A stretch of DNA of 64,000 bases from Anaeramoeba flamelloides. Taxonomy: Eukaryota > Metamonada > Anaeramoebidae. This document shows positions 37,998 through 49,269 of this stretch, piece by piece; positions within the stretch are counted from its first letter, which is position 1, and the number at the start of each line of letters is the position of its first letter. Below the pieces are notes generated by a model, which was given only the letters and a program-made list of their open reading frames with translations, searched no databases and was not told the DNA's origin. The position numbers and the translations under genes are program-made. The stretch lies in NCBI GenBank assembly GCA_027625915.1, contig JANTQA010000060.1, positions 4,278,001 to 4,342,000 of the forward strand, written 5' to 3'.

Positions 37998-39285
37998 GGG
38001 ATTAGTGACTACTGAGAAGAAGTCTAAGATCAAAGTATGTTGTTACTGAGTTTAAACTACATTCGTGAAACAGTGTTTAAATGTTTCAAAAAAATCAATT
38101 AGATAAATTGGAATATTGGATGATATTTATAAATAGAAAATGATCATTTTATTAGTAAAAAACCCTACAATTTTAGAATAAAATCTGAATTTTTCCATAA
38201 ATTTAAAGGTTTAATTATCAATTTTGAGACTAATAAGTTACAAAATATCTTTCAAAAATTTGTTTTAAAATGAAGATTAGTTGCTAAAAAATATTTTTTT
38301 TTGTAAAAATTAAATAAATTAAAGTTAAAGATTTTTATGGCATCTAAACCAAAATTCAAAATTTTCCACTATGCTAAAACGTCCCAAACAATCACAATAA
38401 TACAATTTCATTGAAATTGGAAATAATTTAGATTTTTTAAAAATATAAAAATCATTTTTTTATCTTTTAGTTTTTCTTTTCATTTCATTGTTTGTATTAC
38501 GTAATTTGTTTCGTCGGATCGTAATTTTTTTTGAACAATTGATATTATGTTAAAGTTAAGTTGTTCCAAACACAAGAACTCAAATAAAATTAGTTGGTAG
38601 TATCTGGCCTTTGATCGATCAATATTCCTAATAGAATTTAAACAAAGCTACTAATGTATTTTTTTTGTTTTGCTCTCTCCAAAATTTTTAACACACCCAT
38701 TATTTATTTGTATTGATAATTATTTATTTATTGTTTTGTGAGTATTGTAATTTATAAACAAGTGTTAAAATTTCAATTAGTGAATGGTTCTAATTTGGTA
38801 TTTCTTCTTGAATTGATTAAATAAGTTTTTTTTTTTTTTCACAAATCGAATTTTGGTGTGTTAAAAATTTTGAATTGGGGTTTATTTCAGAAATATTGGA
38901 AATTTATTGATGTTACAATTATCTTTCTAAAAAGGGAACAAAACTAATTAATCTTTTGGGTTTTTATGTTGATGATTATTGAGTTAATCTTTGAACTTCA
39001 AAAATTATAAAAATGGTTACTTTTACAAGTTCTAAATATGAATTATTACTTATTGGAATTCTATTAGTTGATTTTCTATTACTAGATTTATAAAGGAAAT
39101 TAAAAATAAATTACAAAATATAAATTAGTAATTGTGATTATTAGTAAAAAATGTAATATTTTTTTTAGTAAAACTAGATTTATAATAAATGTTTTAGAAC
39201 TATCTGAACCATGGTGCACTAATATCATTTAGACTTAATTACAACACACTTTGATTATGGTGAAATCTAAAATTAAGTTAATCCC
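37998..39285. mobile_element. TTAA-flanked DNA element, ends GGGATTAG, copy 2
   Basis: 1288 bp starting GGGATTAGTGACTACTG after TTAA (37994-37997) and ending AAGTTAATCCC before TTAT (39286-39289, a changed TTAA). It is homologous to 33891-35045. It carries the 0.5 kb repeat (38370-38882) at nearly the same place where the other copy has the SINE. It lies just upstream of the RMC1 start. Confidence 0.8.
38370..38882 (+). repeat. ~0.5 kb dispersed repeat, copy 2, nested in a TTAA element
   Basis: Same family as 33040-33566. It is absent from the sister element at 33891-35045, so it inserted after the two copies separated. Confidence 0.7.
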
Positions 39286-39289
39286 TTAT

Positions 39290-40269
39290 AAAAGATCAAA
39301 AAAAAATATAAATTTGAATTTTGATCTTTATTTATTCTGTTATTTTCTATTTTTTGGTCCTTATTTGTGGTACTTTATCTGAAACTCAAATCCTAAATAA
39401 AAGATTCTGAATAAAAATACAACATGAACAATATAATTTATTTCTGTGGTTATTTGAGAAAATAAAATTCATTATAAGTATTGGGTAGATTCAATTTTTC
39501 CTGTTATTTTCAATAGCTAAACTCTCCCTAAATATAAGTTTCAAAATCTGATATCAAGTGTCTTGGGTGAGAGTTGGTTGTTAGTTTGTACAAGTTTTAT
39601 AAATTTTTTCATTATTGGAAGAAACAGTGTAGAATAAGGTGGGTTATTTGCCAGTAATCGCAATAAGAGTCTGAAAAAAATGATCAATAGAGTCTTAATA
39701 TGACACTTTTTTGCTGTTTTTTTCTGGTTTGGATATACACTCATCTTTCTTTAAAAAATTATTTCTTGATTTTCTAATATTTTTTATGTTCAGTTAATTT
39801 TTTATTTCTAAAGTTTAATCTTTTATGAATTTAACTCTTTTATATTACTTCTTTTTGTCAAAAATTTCAAAATTTAATTCTTTTTCTTTTAGAAGATATG
39901 TTTTCTGAACTTTATTTTTTTAAAAAAAATTGAAGTAAAATTTTTTTTTATTTTTTTTTGGAAAAATGAAATGAAAAAAATTTTTGATAATAAAATTACC
40001 AATTTTATCCTGTAACCGAAGATATTAACACTATTGTTTCTTAGGAGTTGTTTAAAAACTGTTTTCAAGTTTTGAAAAAGATTTTCGCTTTACAGGTATT
40101 GTCTAGAATATTTGTGAGATCCAATTATAGTTATTGAATTCAAGATTTTACTGATGAAAAATCTAAGGAGCAAAAAAAATGTAAAAATAAACTCCCGATT
40201 TGCTTTATTTACTATTATGTCAAAAAGAAAAAGTTAAATTTTTAACTGAATTTGAACAAAACAAAAAAT

Positions 40270-40302
<33 letters not shown>

Positions 40303-40554
40303 CAAATAGGGAAATAAAAGAAATTTATTAAAAAAAAAATTCAAAAAAATTTTAAAGTCTCATTTAGAAAATCCTGTTGATATTGGTCAAATCCAATATA
40401 TTCCTGTTTTTAGAGCCAATCACAATTTTTTGATACTTTCCATTTTGGAAATCAATAATTACAAAATATTACTACCAACATTTTTTAATCTTTTGCCCTA
40501 TTGGTGGAATGAGTAATACCTTAAGTTTTTAGTAAATAATTAGGAACCAACTGG
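39290..40554. other. Intergenic with a (TA)n run and an orphan frame
   Basis: A minus-strand frame at 39541-39744 ends in LLANNPPYSTLFLPIMKKFIKL, preceded by a good splice acceptor (TTTTTTTCAG). It could be an orphan terminal exon, but no partner exon or family was recognised. A (TA)15 run lies at 40272-40301. The rest is AT-rich. Confidence 0.4.
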
Positions 40555-40558
40555 TTAA

Positions 40559-41106
40559 GGTTTACAATCACTGAAATTTGAAAAAAGATTATCTTGTGTA
40601 AGGTGCTTGTGACTTGTTAATTTGGTTCTTATCTGATCGATCTTGGACTTGGCATGGGTTTTAATAGTAGTCCAAAATTACAATTTTTGAAAATTCATTT
40701 TTAATTTTTTCCAAATCAGAATTGAAGAGTGTAATACTAATATATTCGAAAGGTAAATTATAAAAAGATTGTGATTTATGGGTTGTTAATTGGGATTTTT
40801 AATAAGATTTAGTTTTATTTGGAGCTTTTAAATAATTTTATTTTATTAATTGATGAAAAAGTAAATCAAAATTTCATTCTCCAACCAAAAAAATTAAATT
40901 TATTCTTAAACACCTATCAATCAATTAAACCCTGAATTCTTCAATTCCGATTTTGGAAAAATTAAACTAAATTGTCAAAAATTGTCATTTTGAACCACTA
41001 TTAAAACCCATGCCAAGTCCAAGATCGATCAGATAAGAACCCAATTAACAAGTCACAAGCACCTTACACAAGATAATCTTTTTTCAAATTTCAGGTGCTG
41101 TAAACC
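40559..41106. mobile_element. 548-bp TTAA-flanked foldback element
   Basis: Inverted arms of about 190 bp: left from GGTTTACAATCACTGAAATT at 40559, right ending GTGCTGTAAACC at 41106. Both contain ATCTGATCGATCTTGGACTTGG or its complement. TTAA lies at 40555-40558 and 41107-41110. No coding. A partial relative starts at 13736. Confidence 0.85.
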
Positions 41107-41680
41107 TTAAATCCTCTTTGGGTTGAAAATATTCAAAGTTCCATCCTTTTTCATAACGGGTTATTCAAACAACTTGACAGAGTTTGTCAAACAATTTTTA
41201 TATTATTTTCTCAAATTTTTCTTGAGTTTTTTCTCAATAACTTGTTTAATAAAAGCTTTTGGGTGAGGATATTGCTCTGTACCTATTCTTCTTGATTTGT
41301 TTTAGATATTGATTCGAACAATAAAATCTAAATTGTTAATATACCAGTCTCAAAAAAGTAAAACTGTTTTACATAAGACTTTCAGAAAAATAAAATCCTA
41401 TTTGTTGATTGCAAATAATTACAACAAAAGTTTGAATTTTGTCAGCAAAACCCAAAAAATTCAACTTTACGTTTTCGAAATTCAATTTTGGGTTTTATTT
41501 TCCAGGTTTTCCCTTTGAGAATGGGAACTTTGGGTTTTTGATTTCTTTCTTGACGAATTTCTTTTACACTTTTTTTTCAACTTTCAAAATTAAAAATTTG
41601 TTCATATTCTTTTAACCGCTAACAATTAAAAACCAACAAATTGTTCTCTTTAAATAATACAAATGGTAAAAAACGAATTA

Positions 41681-42544
41681 CCATTGTGAAAAAATTTGGG
41701 TCATTAAAAAAAATTGGGTCAGTCAAAAATTTGTTTTCGTTTTTTAAATAGTAAATATTAGCAAAATGATTTTTGATCAAAGTAAAATTTTATGAACAAA
41801 TCTTACATTTAAGTAAAACCAAAGTCATAATCAATAATAGTTTTCAAAAGTAAAATTAAATTGTTGCATTTTAAGCTTTTAGAATTACTGTGGAACTCTA
41901 ACAAACAAAAATTTACTTTTAATTATAAACTTTACTAAAAATAAGAGAACTATTTAATAGGAAATATTAAAATCTATTAATTCAATAAGATATTTATCAT
42001 TGTTAATTAACACAAATTTATCAAGGTTAATCTTAAATAACCTTTTAAACCAAATTGAATCATAAAATCTTCCAAAAAAGCTGTTTTTTCGAAAGAGATT
42101 GTTTTCCAGTAATGTTTACAATCAAAACTTCAAAATACCGAAATATTAAGATTTCAGAAACCATTTAAATTCTTAAAATCCCCTTAGACAAACCTTAATT
42201 TAAAACGGTTATTAATTTTTGGTCTTCCCAAACAATGATTAACTTGATCTTGGAATGTAATCTAATAAAAAAAATCAACATTTTTAGCAAAGTTTATAAT
42301 TAAAAAGTAAATTTTTGTATTTTTAGAGTTCCACAGTAATTCTAAAAGGTTAAAATGCAACAATTTAATTTTACTTTTGAAAATTATTATTGATAGTGAC
42401 TTTGGTTTTACTTAAATGTAAGATTTGTTCATAAAATTTTACTTTGATCAAAAATCATTTTGCTAATATTTACTATTTAAAAAACGAAAACAAATTTTTT
42501 ACTGACCCAATTTTTTTTAATGAACCAAATTTTTTTCACAATGG
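41681..42544. mobile_element. 864-bp foldback element, ends CCATTGTGAAAAAATTTGGG
   Basis: Arms of about 265 bp (41681-41947 and 42283-42544) are inverted near-identical copies that include TTGATCAAAGTAAAATTTTATG and GTGGAACTCTAA blocks. The right flank is TTAA; the left is AATTA, probably an altered TTAA. The ~335-bp centre has no gene. Confidence 0.75.
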
Positions 42545-43611
42545 TTAAATCATTTTAGTAATTGAATTTGTTCTTTTTTATTTGCAATCTGAAAACAAAA
42601 ATTGAAAATTTCACAAAAAGAAATGTTCTTCTTTTGCTTGAGTTTTTCTTCAAAAGTTTAGGTTTAAAAGTAACACATAAAAATTTATTTTTCTTTTTAT
42701 TTTTTCGAAAACAAACCAATATGCCCTCAGAAATGAAATAATTAAATCTAGGACTCAGTTCTGAAATTTGTTGAAATTTAAGTTTTTGAAATCAGCAATT
42801 ATTAAAAAAGCAAAAGGAATGATAAATTTCTCTTTTTTTTGATTTTCAATCAAGTCCTTTGATTAATTATTTTATTTTTAAGGATTTCATTTTTTTATTA
42901 TTCTCTTCTTAATTTAATTCTTCTAAAATTTTTAGCTTTAATTATTAATTTCCAACTCAACTTTTAAAATGAACAAATCAAGATCCTTTCAAAAGAAAAA
43001 TTAAAAAAGCCAAGATCCTAAAAGGTCAAAAGACATACGAATTCATGTTGAACCACAGATTCCTCAATGCGAAGTTTGTGAAGAAAAAAAAGCAGACTTT
43101 TATTGCACCGAATGCAAAGTTCATTATTGCCAAAATTGTGAATCAGAAGTACACACTTCTTCCTTCTGGAAGAAAAGACATAAAAAATACATTTTACAAG
43201 AACCTTATGTTTCACGAAAGAGTAATTTATTTTTCAATTTTTTTTTTCATTTTTTTCCAATATTGTTTTTTTTATTTCTTTCAATTTTTCGACATTGGAA
43301 TTTTTTTTTCAATTTTTCTTTAATTTGAAAAATGAAAACAAATAAAATAAAAAAAAAATTTAAAAAACAAGGACAAAAGAGAACCAAACTAACCAAATCA
43401 AGAAAAACCATTTAAAACCAATTCCAACACCCATTTTTTAGTGTTTTTGATCTTGATCTGATTGAATATTCCAAATACAAAATTTTACAATAGACACAAC
43501 TTTTTACACCTTTTCAAAAAACTGTAAACTCAAAAAGTATTGTAAAAGGTGTTCCATAAAAAGTTTTCAGTCGAGTTTTTTTTTTATGTTTTAAAATGTT
43601 TTTTAAATTTT

Positions 43612-43686
43612 AGAATGATACTACAATTAATTTGATTCAATTATGAATAATTCTTGAAAATTTTCTGTGCCCATTTATTTGAAATT
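43612..43686 (-). repeat. Copy of the GGGCACA-ended repeat of 18992-19067
   Basis: Reverse complement of the left part of the nested repeat in the rhomboid intron. Shared blocks are ATTTGATTCAATTATGAATAATTC and a TGTGCCCATTTATTTGAAA end. Confidence 0.7.
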
Positions 43687-43740
43687 GAATTTAGTTGGAC
43701 AACTTTTCAAAAGCTTTCACAAAAAGCTAACCACACTATC

Positions 43741-46424
43741 ACCAATTATTAAGATTTTTTGTAGAATTGTTTTCTTCTTCTTCTTCTTCTCATATCTTTG
43801 TATTGGACAGAAAGCATAACAAGAGCTTAGATGTGTTTTTTTAAATAGATTTATTACCTTCACAAGTTAAATAACCAAAAAGAATAAAGAGTAAATTTTC
43901 CTTCTTATGGTGATCGATCAAACAAAAACCTCAAAACCATTTTCCAGTCAAAGTGGCCCAGTTGTGATGGGTGAATTACATGTGTTTAAAGGATTTGAAT
44001 GGTATTAGAAGAAAAAATTTATTTTGGAAATTTCAAAATTGAAATTATTTATTCACATCTTTTACATATATATTCACATTTTTACTAGTTTGCAAACACC
44101 TAATTCATTTGCAATTTTTGAATTTATTGCAAGATCGATAGTCACTTGGTAAAAATGTGTTATTCTAAGGTTATTGATATTGTAAAAATGATTGTAGAGA
44201 AATAATTTTGATTTCTAGTTGGAATTTTTATTTGGATCTTTGATAGGATGATCAAAATGAACATTGCTTTTTTTCTCAATAGAGGACCTTAAGAATTTTG
44301 GTTTTTCAATATTTTAGAAAATCTATTGATTTATTCGTTTTATTTCAGGCGGATAAGAACTATTCTTTGATTGTTTATTATACTTCTTATTCCTTATTTA
44401 ATCTTCAAAAGTCATTTATATTAAATATTTAATATTTGATTCAAATGTTCTTTTTGTGGATGACCCTTTGACTGAAACAAAGTCTAGATTATATTCATCA
44501 GTATTGTAGAAATGTGTATTTATTAGTATGATCATAAAATTCGATTGAGATTTTATATTTTGTAATTATTTTAGAAAATGAATTGAAAAAATTTAATTTT
44601 CCACTACAAACACTCTTTTTCTCTTTTTGTCACCAAAAGGTTTCTGTCTTTTAAAACTTTCAAACACTTGAAGACTATTCACAACTCTTGCAAACACTAG
44701 CTAACATTTTTAAAGGTGAAAATCTTTGTAAAGGGGGAAAACGTTGTAAAATTCAAGAGATTTTTATAATGTGATTTCAAAAATTGAATTTATCATTTTA
44801 TTGTGATAATTATTTTATTGCAATAATGTTGAAATTACGATTATGATTTTTCATGATAAAGTTGAACTAATCGCGATTCTTTTAATATTATCGCAACTTA
44901 ATTGCTAATATCGTGATAATATAGGTTTTGATGATACATCCAATCCAAAGCTACCCTGAACTTTTATCAATATCAAATTTTGATTCTGATATAAATATTT
45001 AAAAAGTTCAATATGAGAATAATAAAGTTCATTTGGAAAGAAAAAATTCCTAAATGAGTCAATTTTCAAGAATTTTTTCTGATTTTCAAAAAATAAATTT
45101 TCAGAACCCAAAGTGACTCTAAACATTAAAAATTCATTAAGAAACAACATAAAATTTCCTCTAAAAAATCTATTTATTTTTCGATCACCTTAGAAAAATA
45201 TTTTTTATATCAACTCATTTATGAAAAAATATTTTCAATATGAACTTTCTTATTCTTTTATTCTTAGATTTAAAAATCTATATCAACATCAAATTTTGAT
45301 ATTGATGAAATTTCACGGTAGCCTTGGAACAGCTGTAACATATATTATCATGATATTAACAATAAAATCGCGAGATAATATAAAAAATCACGATTAGTTC
45401 AACTTTATTGCAATATTCAACATTAACGCGATATTCACATTATCGCGAAAAAAAGAAAAATTATTTTTTTGATTTCAAATTAGTGTTGAGAGAAAAATGT
45501 TGGACACAGAAAAATGGTTGGACACCTTTTTTAATTGGGAACATTAGTAAAATTGAAAATCAAATCCTATTGATAACTAGGTGAATTTTATATAAATTCA
45601 GGTTTAAAGGTGTTACAAGTTCATTTATCTGTGGTTTGTGTAGAATACTCATTTAAATGGTTGATAACTAAAGTAGATCATGCTATTTTAACAAAAATCC
45701 AAGTTCTAGTAAAGTTTACTATTAATTCTGAAAATGGTAATTTTTAAACTTGCTTTAGGGTATCAGAGATAAGGTTTTGAAAAAGTAGAATTACATTAAT
45801 GGTTATTCTAATAAGTAGATTATTGTTATTTTCTTTAGTTATTTCACAAACGATTGAAATTAAAAATCATTTTTAGTAATGTTCCCAATAAAAAATGCTG
45901 TACAACTATTTTTCTGTGTCCAACATTTTTCTCTCAACAGTTATAAAAAAAAAAAATCTCTAGACTTTTACAAAGCCTTGAGACTTTTACACAACTTTCC
46001 CCTTTAATAAATTTGTGAAAGTGTTTGTAAGTGTTGTGAACTGTCTCCAAGTGTTTGAAAGTTTTGAAAGACAGAAAACTTTTCTAAAGGGAATGAGTTT
46101 GGTTTGTTGTGTAAACACAATATTTTTTTTAATTCATTTTAATTTTTAACAAAATATAAAATCTCAAACAAATTTTATGATCAAACTAATAATTACCCAT
46201 TCCAACAATACACTTGAATATAAGATAGGTGTGTTTTCGTACAATCGAGTTGTTACCTTCACAATTTTCAATGCCCAAAAAGAATAAAGAATAATGTTCC
46301 TTCTTATTGGTGATCGATCAAACAAAAACCTCTAAGCTCTAATTGTGTTTTCTGTCCAATACAAAGATGCTCAAAGAAGAAAAAGAACAAGAAGACAAAT
46401 CCATAAAAAATCTTAATAATTGGT
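43741..46424. repeat. Composite nested palindrome in the B-box intron
   Basis: Inverted arms are nested. The outer pair is 43741-43830 with 46332-46424 (TTTGTATTGGACAGAAA and its complement; AATTATTAAGATTTTTT and its complement). The next is 44600-44765 with 45958-46100 (CAAACACTTGAAGACTATTC and similar). The third is 44780-44935 with 45330-45455, rich in TATCGCGAT-like words. The innermost is 44935-45010 with 45260-45320. An extra direct repeat (TTACCTTCACAA through GTGATCGATCAAACAAAAACC) lies at 43855-43938 and 46251-46332. A TGAGAG-ended element (45487-45936) is inserted in one side. No coding. Confidence 0.75.
45487..45936 (-). mobile_element. TIR element with TGAGAGAAAAATG ends, copy 2
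   Basis: 450 bp, the inverted copy of 11755-12196, with TIRs of about 60 bp (TGAGAGAAAAATGTTGGACA). It lies within the composite palindrome and interrupts its symmetry, so it is younger than that structure. Confidence 0.8.
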
Positions 46425-46840
46425 GATCATCTGGCAAGGATGTTGTGAAAGCTTTTGAAGAGTTTACCCAACCCCTTTTAGCTTTCTGAGAATATTGAAA
46501 ATGTTCTAACCCAAGAACACATTCTTTAAAGAACAGATAAAGTATTGGTTGTTTTAGAAGGTCTTTTATTCAACTCAATTTACAACACCACAATTAACTG
46601 AAAAAATATTTATTTCTCTTTATTTCTTATTGTTGTTGATCTTAAAGGATCGATAGGTTTGTCAACCAAACAAAATGAAAGCACAATAAAACTCTTTGAT
46701 CGGATACTTGATCCAATCAAGTATCTTTTTTGTTGTTTTTTCAAAGAATGACTTTTATTTCACCTAATCTATTTTTTGATCAAAAAAAATTTTTTTTTTT
46801 AAAATATTTCTCAATTAGCCCAAAAACCCATCAACTATTT

Positions 46841-47000
46841 TATCGCGATTACTTTTTAATTTCAATGTTTTGGCATTTATCGCGATTTTATAAAATATCG
46901 CGATTTGTTATATTATCGCGATAATTTTGAATCAGAGCGATTTTCTGAAATTATCGCGATTTGATGGAAATTATCGAGATTTTTGTAACTTTATCGTGAA
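46841..47000. repeat. Cluster of TATCGCGAT palindromic words
   Basis: TATCGCGAT occurs at 46841, 46878, 46896, 46914 and 46952, with near matches at 46972 (TATCGAGAT) and 46992 (TATCGTGAA). The octamer ATCGCGAT is its own complement. It is rich in CG in a strongly AT background. Related words occur in the palindrome at 44868-45450 and once at 47515. Confidence 0.75.
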
Positions 47001-47044
47001 TATTAGCATGTTATCAGCAAAACCTCTAATATGTGTTAGCATCA

Positions 47045-47600
47045 AACTCTCTATTATTTTGAAGTCAAAGTTTTTGATTTTTATGATTATGTTTTAATCC
47101 TTGTTTTTTTGAGTTTTCTCGTATCTTAAACACTCCCATATGAAGTGGTATATATCATCAACTTTCTTTTAACAGAATGGGCAATTTTTGGATTTTACTC
47201 ATTTTCTTCGTCTGTATGTATATCTATTCAACCTATTACATAACGATTTCAATTTAGATACAGTGGATGATGATTTCTAGTTTAAATAAGGCTGTTTTCT
47301 GTTGAAATTGTCTGTGAAATTGTCTGGTTGATTTTGAGATATCTTTTCAGCATCCAGTTTTCATTAACTTGGGATGAGTCCACTTTTTCTTATATTGCTT
47401 TGATATGAACTTTCTGGAGTAACTTCTTGATCTCGTATTTCCTCATGTTTTCCCAATCAATGTTCTCTATTTCACCCATTTTAGGTTCTTCAGCTAGATC
47501 GTCAAATTTTAGGTATCGCGATTTCAATATGAAATTGGCCTTCCTCTTGAAGATCTTATGTTATTTGTGGTCGAATTTTGTTAATTTTGAAAAATTAAAA
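47045..47600 (-). mobile_element. LINE 3'-end fragment in the B-box intron
   Basis: The minus strand reads WENMRKYEIKKLLQKVHIKA and, after breaks, LNRYTYRRRK, KNCPFC and VDDIYHFIWECLRYEKTQKN. C-x2-C...H-x4-C is the zinc-knuckle tail found after reverse transcriptase in many LINEs, comparable to NRYSYVTSKNKNKNCDLC in the element ending at 31745. There are several stops and frame changes and no RT core, so this is a 5'-truncated, dead copy of a related but distinct LINE. Confidence 0.65.
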
Positions 47601-49269
47601 AAATAACAAAATTTGATAAAGTTTTTAAAAACTCCGAAATTTTTACACATATAAACTTTGATAAAATTATAAATTTTAATTTGATTATTAATTTAAACAC
47701 AGTAATTCATAGAAATATATAATTATTAATTTTAGAAATTAAAAATGTCGAGAATCTATAAACAATAAATATAAATATATCTATATTTTCCGAAAATTAA
47801 AACATAATTTTTGAAATATATGATTATTAAAAACAAATTACTCAATCACTTAAATTTAAAATTTTTATAAAAGTTAGATCAGGAATTAAAAATTATTTAT
47901 GAATTTCCAATGCAAATTTATTTTGTAGGAAATAATACCTGATTGAAAATTTAAAATTAATAATATTATTTTAATCAATTCAATGTTTTTCACTATTTTT
48001 TTTTGAATTTTTTTTTAATATTTATTAAAAATTTCTCAATCTTTAATCTAAAATTATAACCAAAAAGAAATCAATCCCAATTTATGCGACAAACATAATA
48101 AAGAATTATGCCTATATTGTAAAGATGAAAATGAATTAATCTGTGGTGATTGTTCTGATACTTGTAGGAAAAATAATCATTCAATATTGGGATTAGATGA
48201 ATATTCAAATGAAATTTCACAAAAAAACAAAATAATTTTGAATAAAAACCAAAAGGCAGAAAACCAAAGCAATAAAACAATATAAAAATCAATTGAATTG
48301 AAAAATAAATTCAAAATTGAAATCAAAGAGCTTTCAAATTTAATTGAAAAGCAATCAGATTTAATGATCCAAAAAATCCAAAAATCAAAAAATAAATCAT
48401 CTCAATTCATTATTGAAAATTGGAATAATATCTGATACAAAATTTGATAACATTATAGACAAGAATGAAGCAAAACAAGAAGAGATAAAAGAAACGAAAA
48501 ACCAAATAAAAATTCTGACAAAATTGAAAAAAGATAAAAAAACAATCAAATTAATTCGAGAATCAAATGAAATAATTGAAAAAGATGAAGAAGAGAGTGG
48601 AAAAGAAAGAAAAAAAGAACAACAGAAAAAAAGAGAAATACAGAGAGAAAAAGAAAAATCAGAAGAGATACGTAGATTGAATCAAAGGGAAATACAGAGA
48701 CTGGAAGAAAATGAAAGGGAAAAAATATTAGACAAATTTGATCCAAAAATGAACTGCCAAAATCCAATAAAATTAAAAAATGAAAATAAAACAGCTTGGA
48801 ATTCATCATCATCATCAGAAGATGGTGAAATAATTTGTGGTAAAAAAATATATTCTCGAGGGAAACACCAAATAAAAATCAAAATAGATCAATTCCCAAA
48901 TCCAGAAGATGAAGAAAACATGATCGGTTTAGGAGTAATCAAAACCGAAAATAGGGAAAATTTAATCGAAAACCTAGATCTCGTTAAAAAATATTATTTT
49001 CAAACGGATTGAGATGGAAGAGAAAAAGGAAAGCAACAAAGTCAAAATAGAAAACGGAGAATGGATCCAAGAAAATATATATAAAAAATATATTTTAAAA
49101 AAAAAACGAAATTTTTGAAATTTTCCTCGATATGGATCAAAAAAAAATCTCATTCAAATTAAATGAAAAAGAACTCGAAGGATGGGAAAATTTACCTGAA
49201 AAAGTAAATTTATTTGCCTATTTGAAGAACCTAGAAGGAAAAGAAAAAAACCAAATAACAATAATTTGA

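Larger units (their letters stand above)
42969..49269 (+). pseudogene. TRIM-like B-box / coiled-coil / SPRY gene, broken, two exons
   Basis: Exon 1 (42969-43221) has an ATG, an in-frame TAA at codon 12, then a B-box-like zinc motif (CEVCEEKKADFYCTECKVHYCQNC with downstream HTSS and RH). Exon 2 (48068-49269) has a second B-box (CDKHNKELCLYCKDENELICGDC with CRKNNH), an in-frame TAA at 48283-48285, and a Glu/Lys coiled coil. There is a frameshift near 48410 and a SPRY-like segment (YSRGKHQIKIKID, MIGLGVIKTENRENLIEN), with another shift near 49010 before FKLNEKELEGWENLP and the end. Junction phase is 1 on both sides (donor GTAATT, acceptor AAAAAG), so the two exons belong together across a 4846-bp repeat-filled intron. 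Intact relatives would be B-box/SPRY scaffolds; no RING is seen. The four lesions suggest a dead copy unless the assembly is wrong. Confidence 0.75.

Noticed and set aside
43003-48285. A variant genetic code with TAA sense, to rescue the B-box gene
   Set aside because: The START, rhomboid-like, RMC1 and EF-1alpha frames all end in TAA at sensible places, and the B-box gene also has frameshifts.
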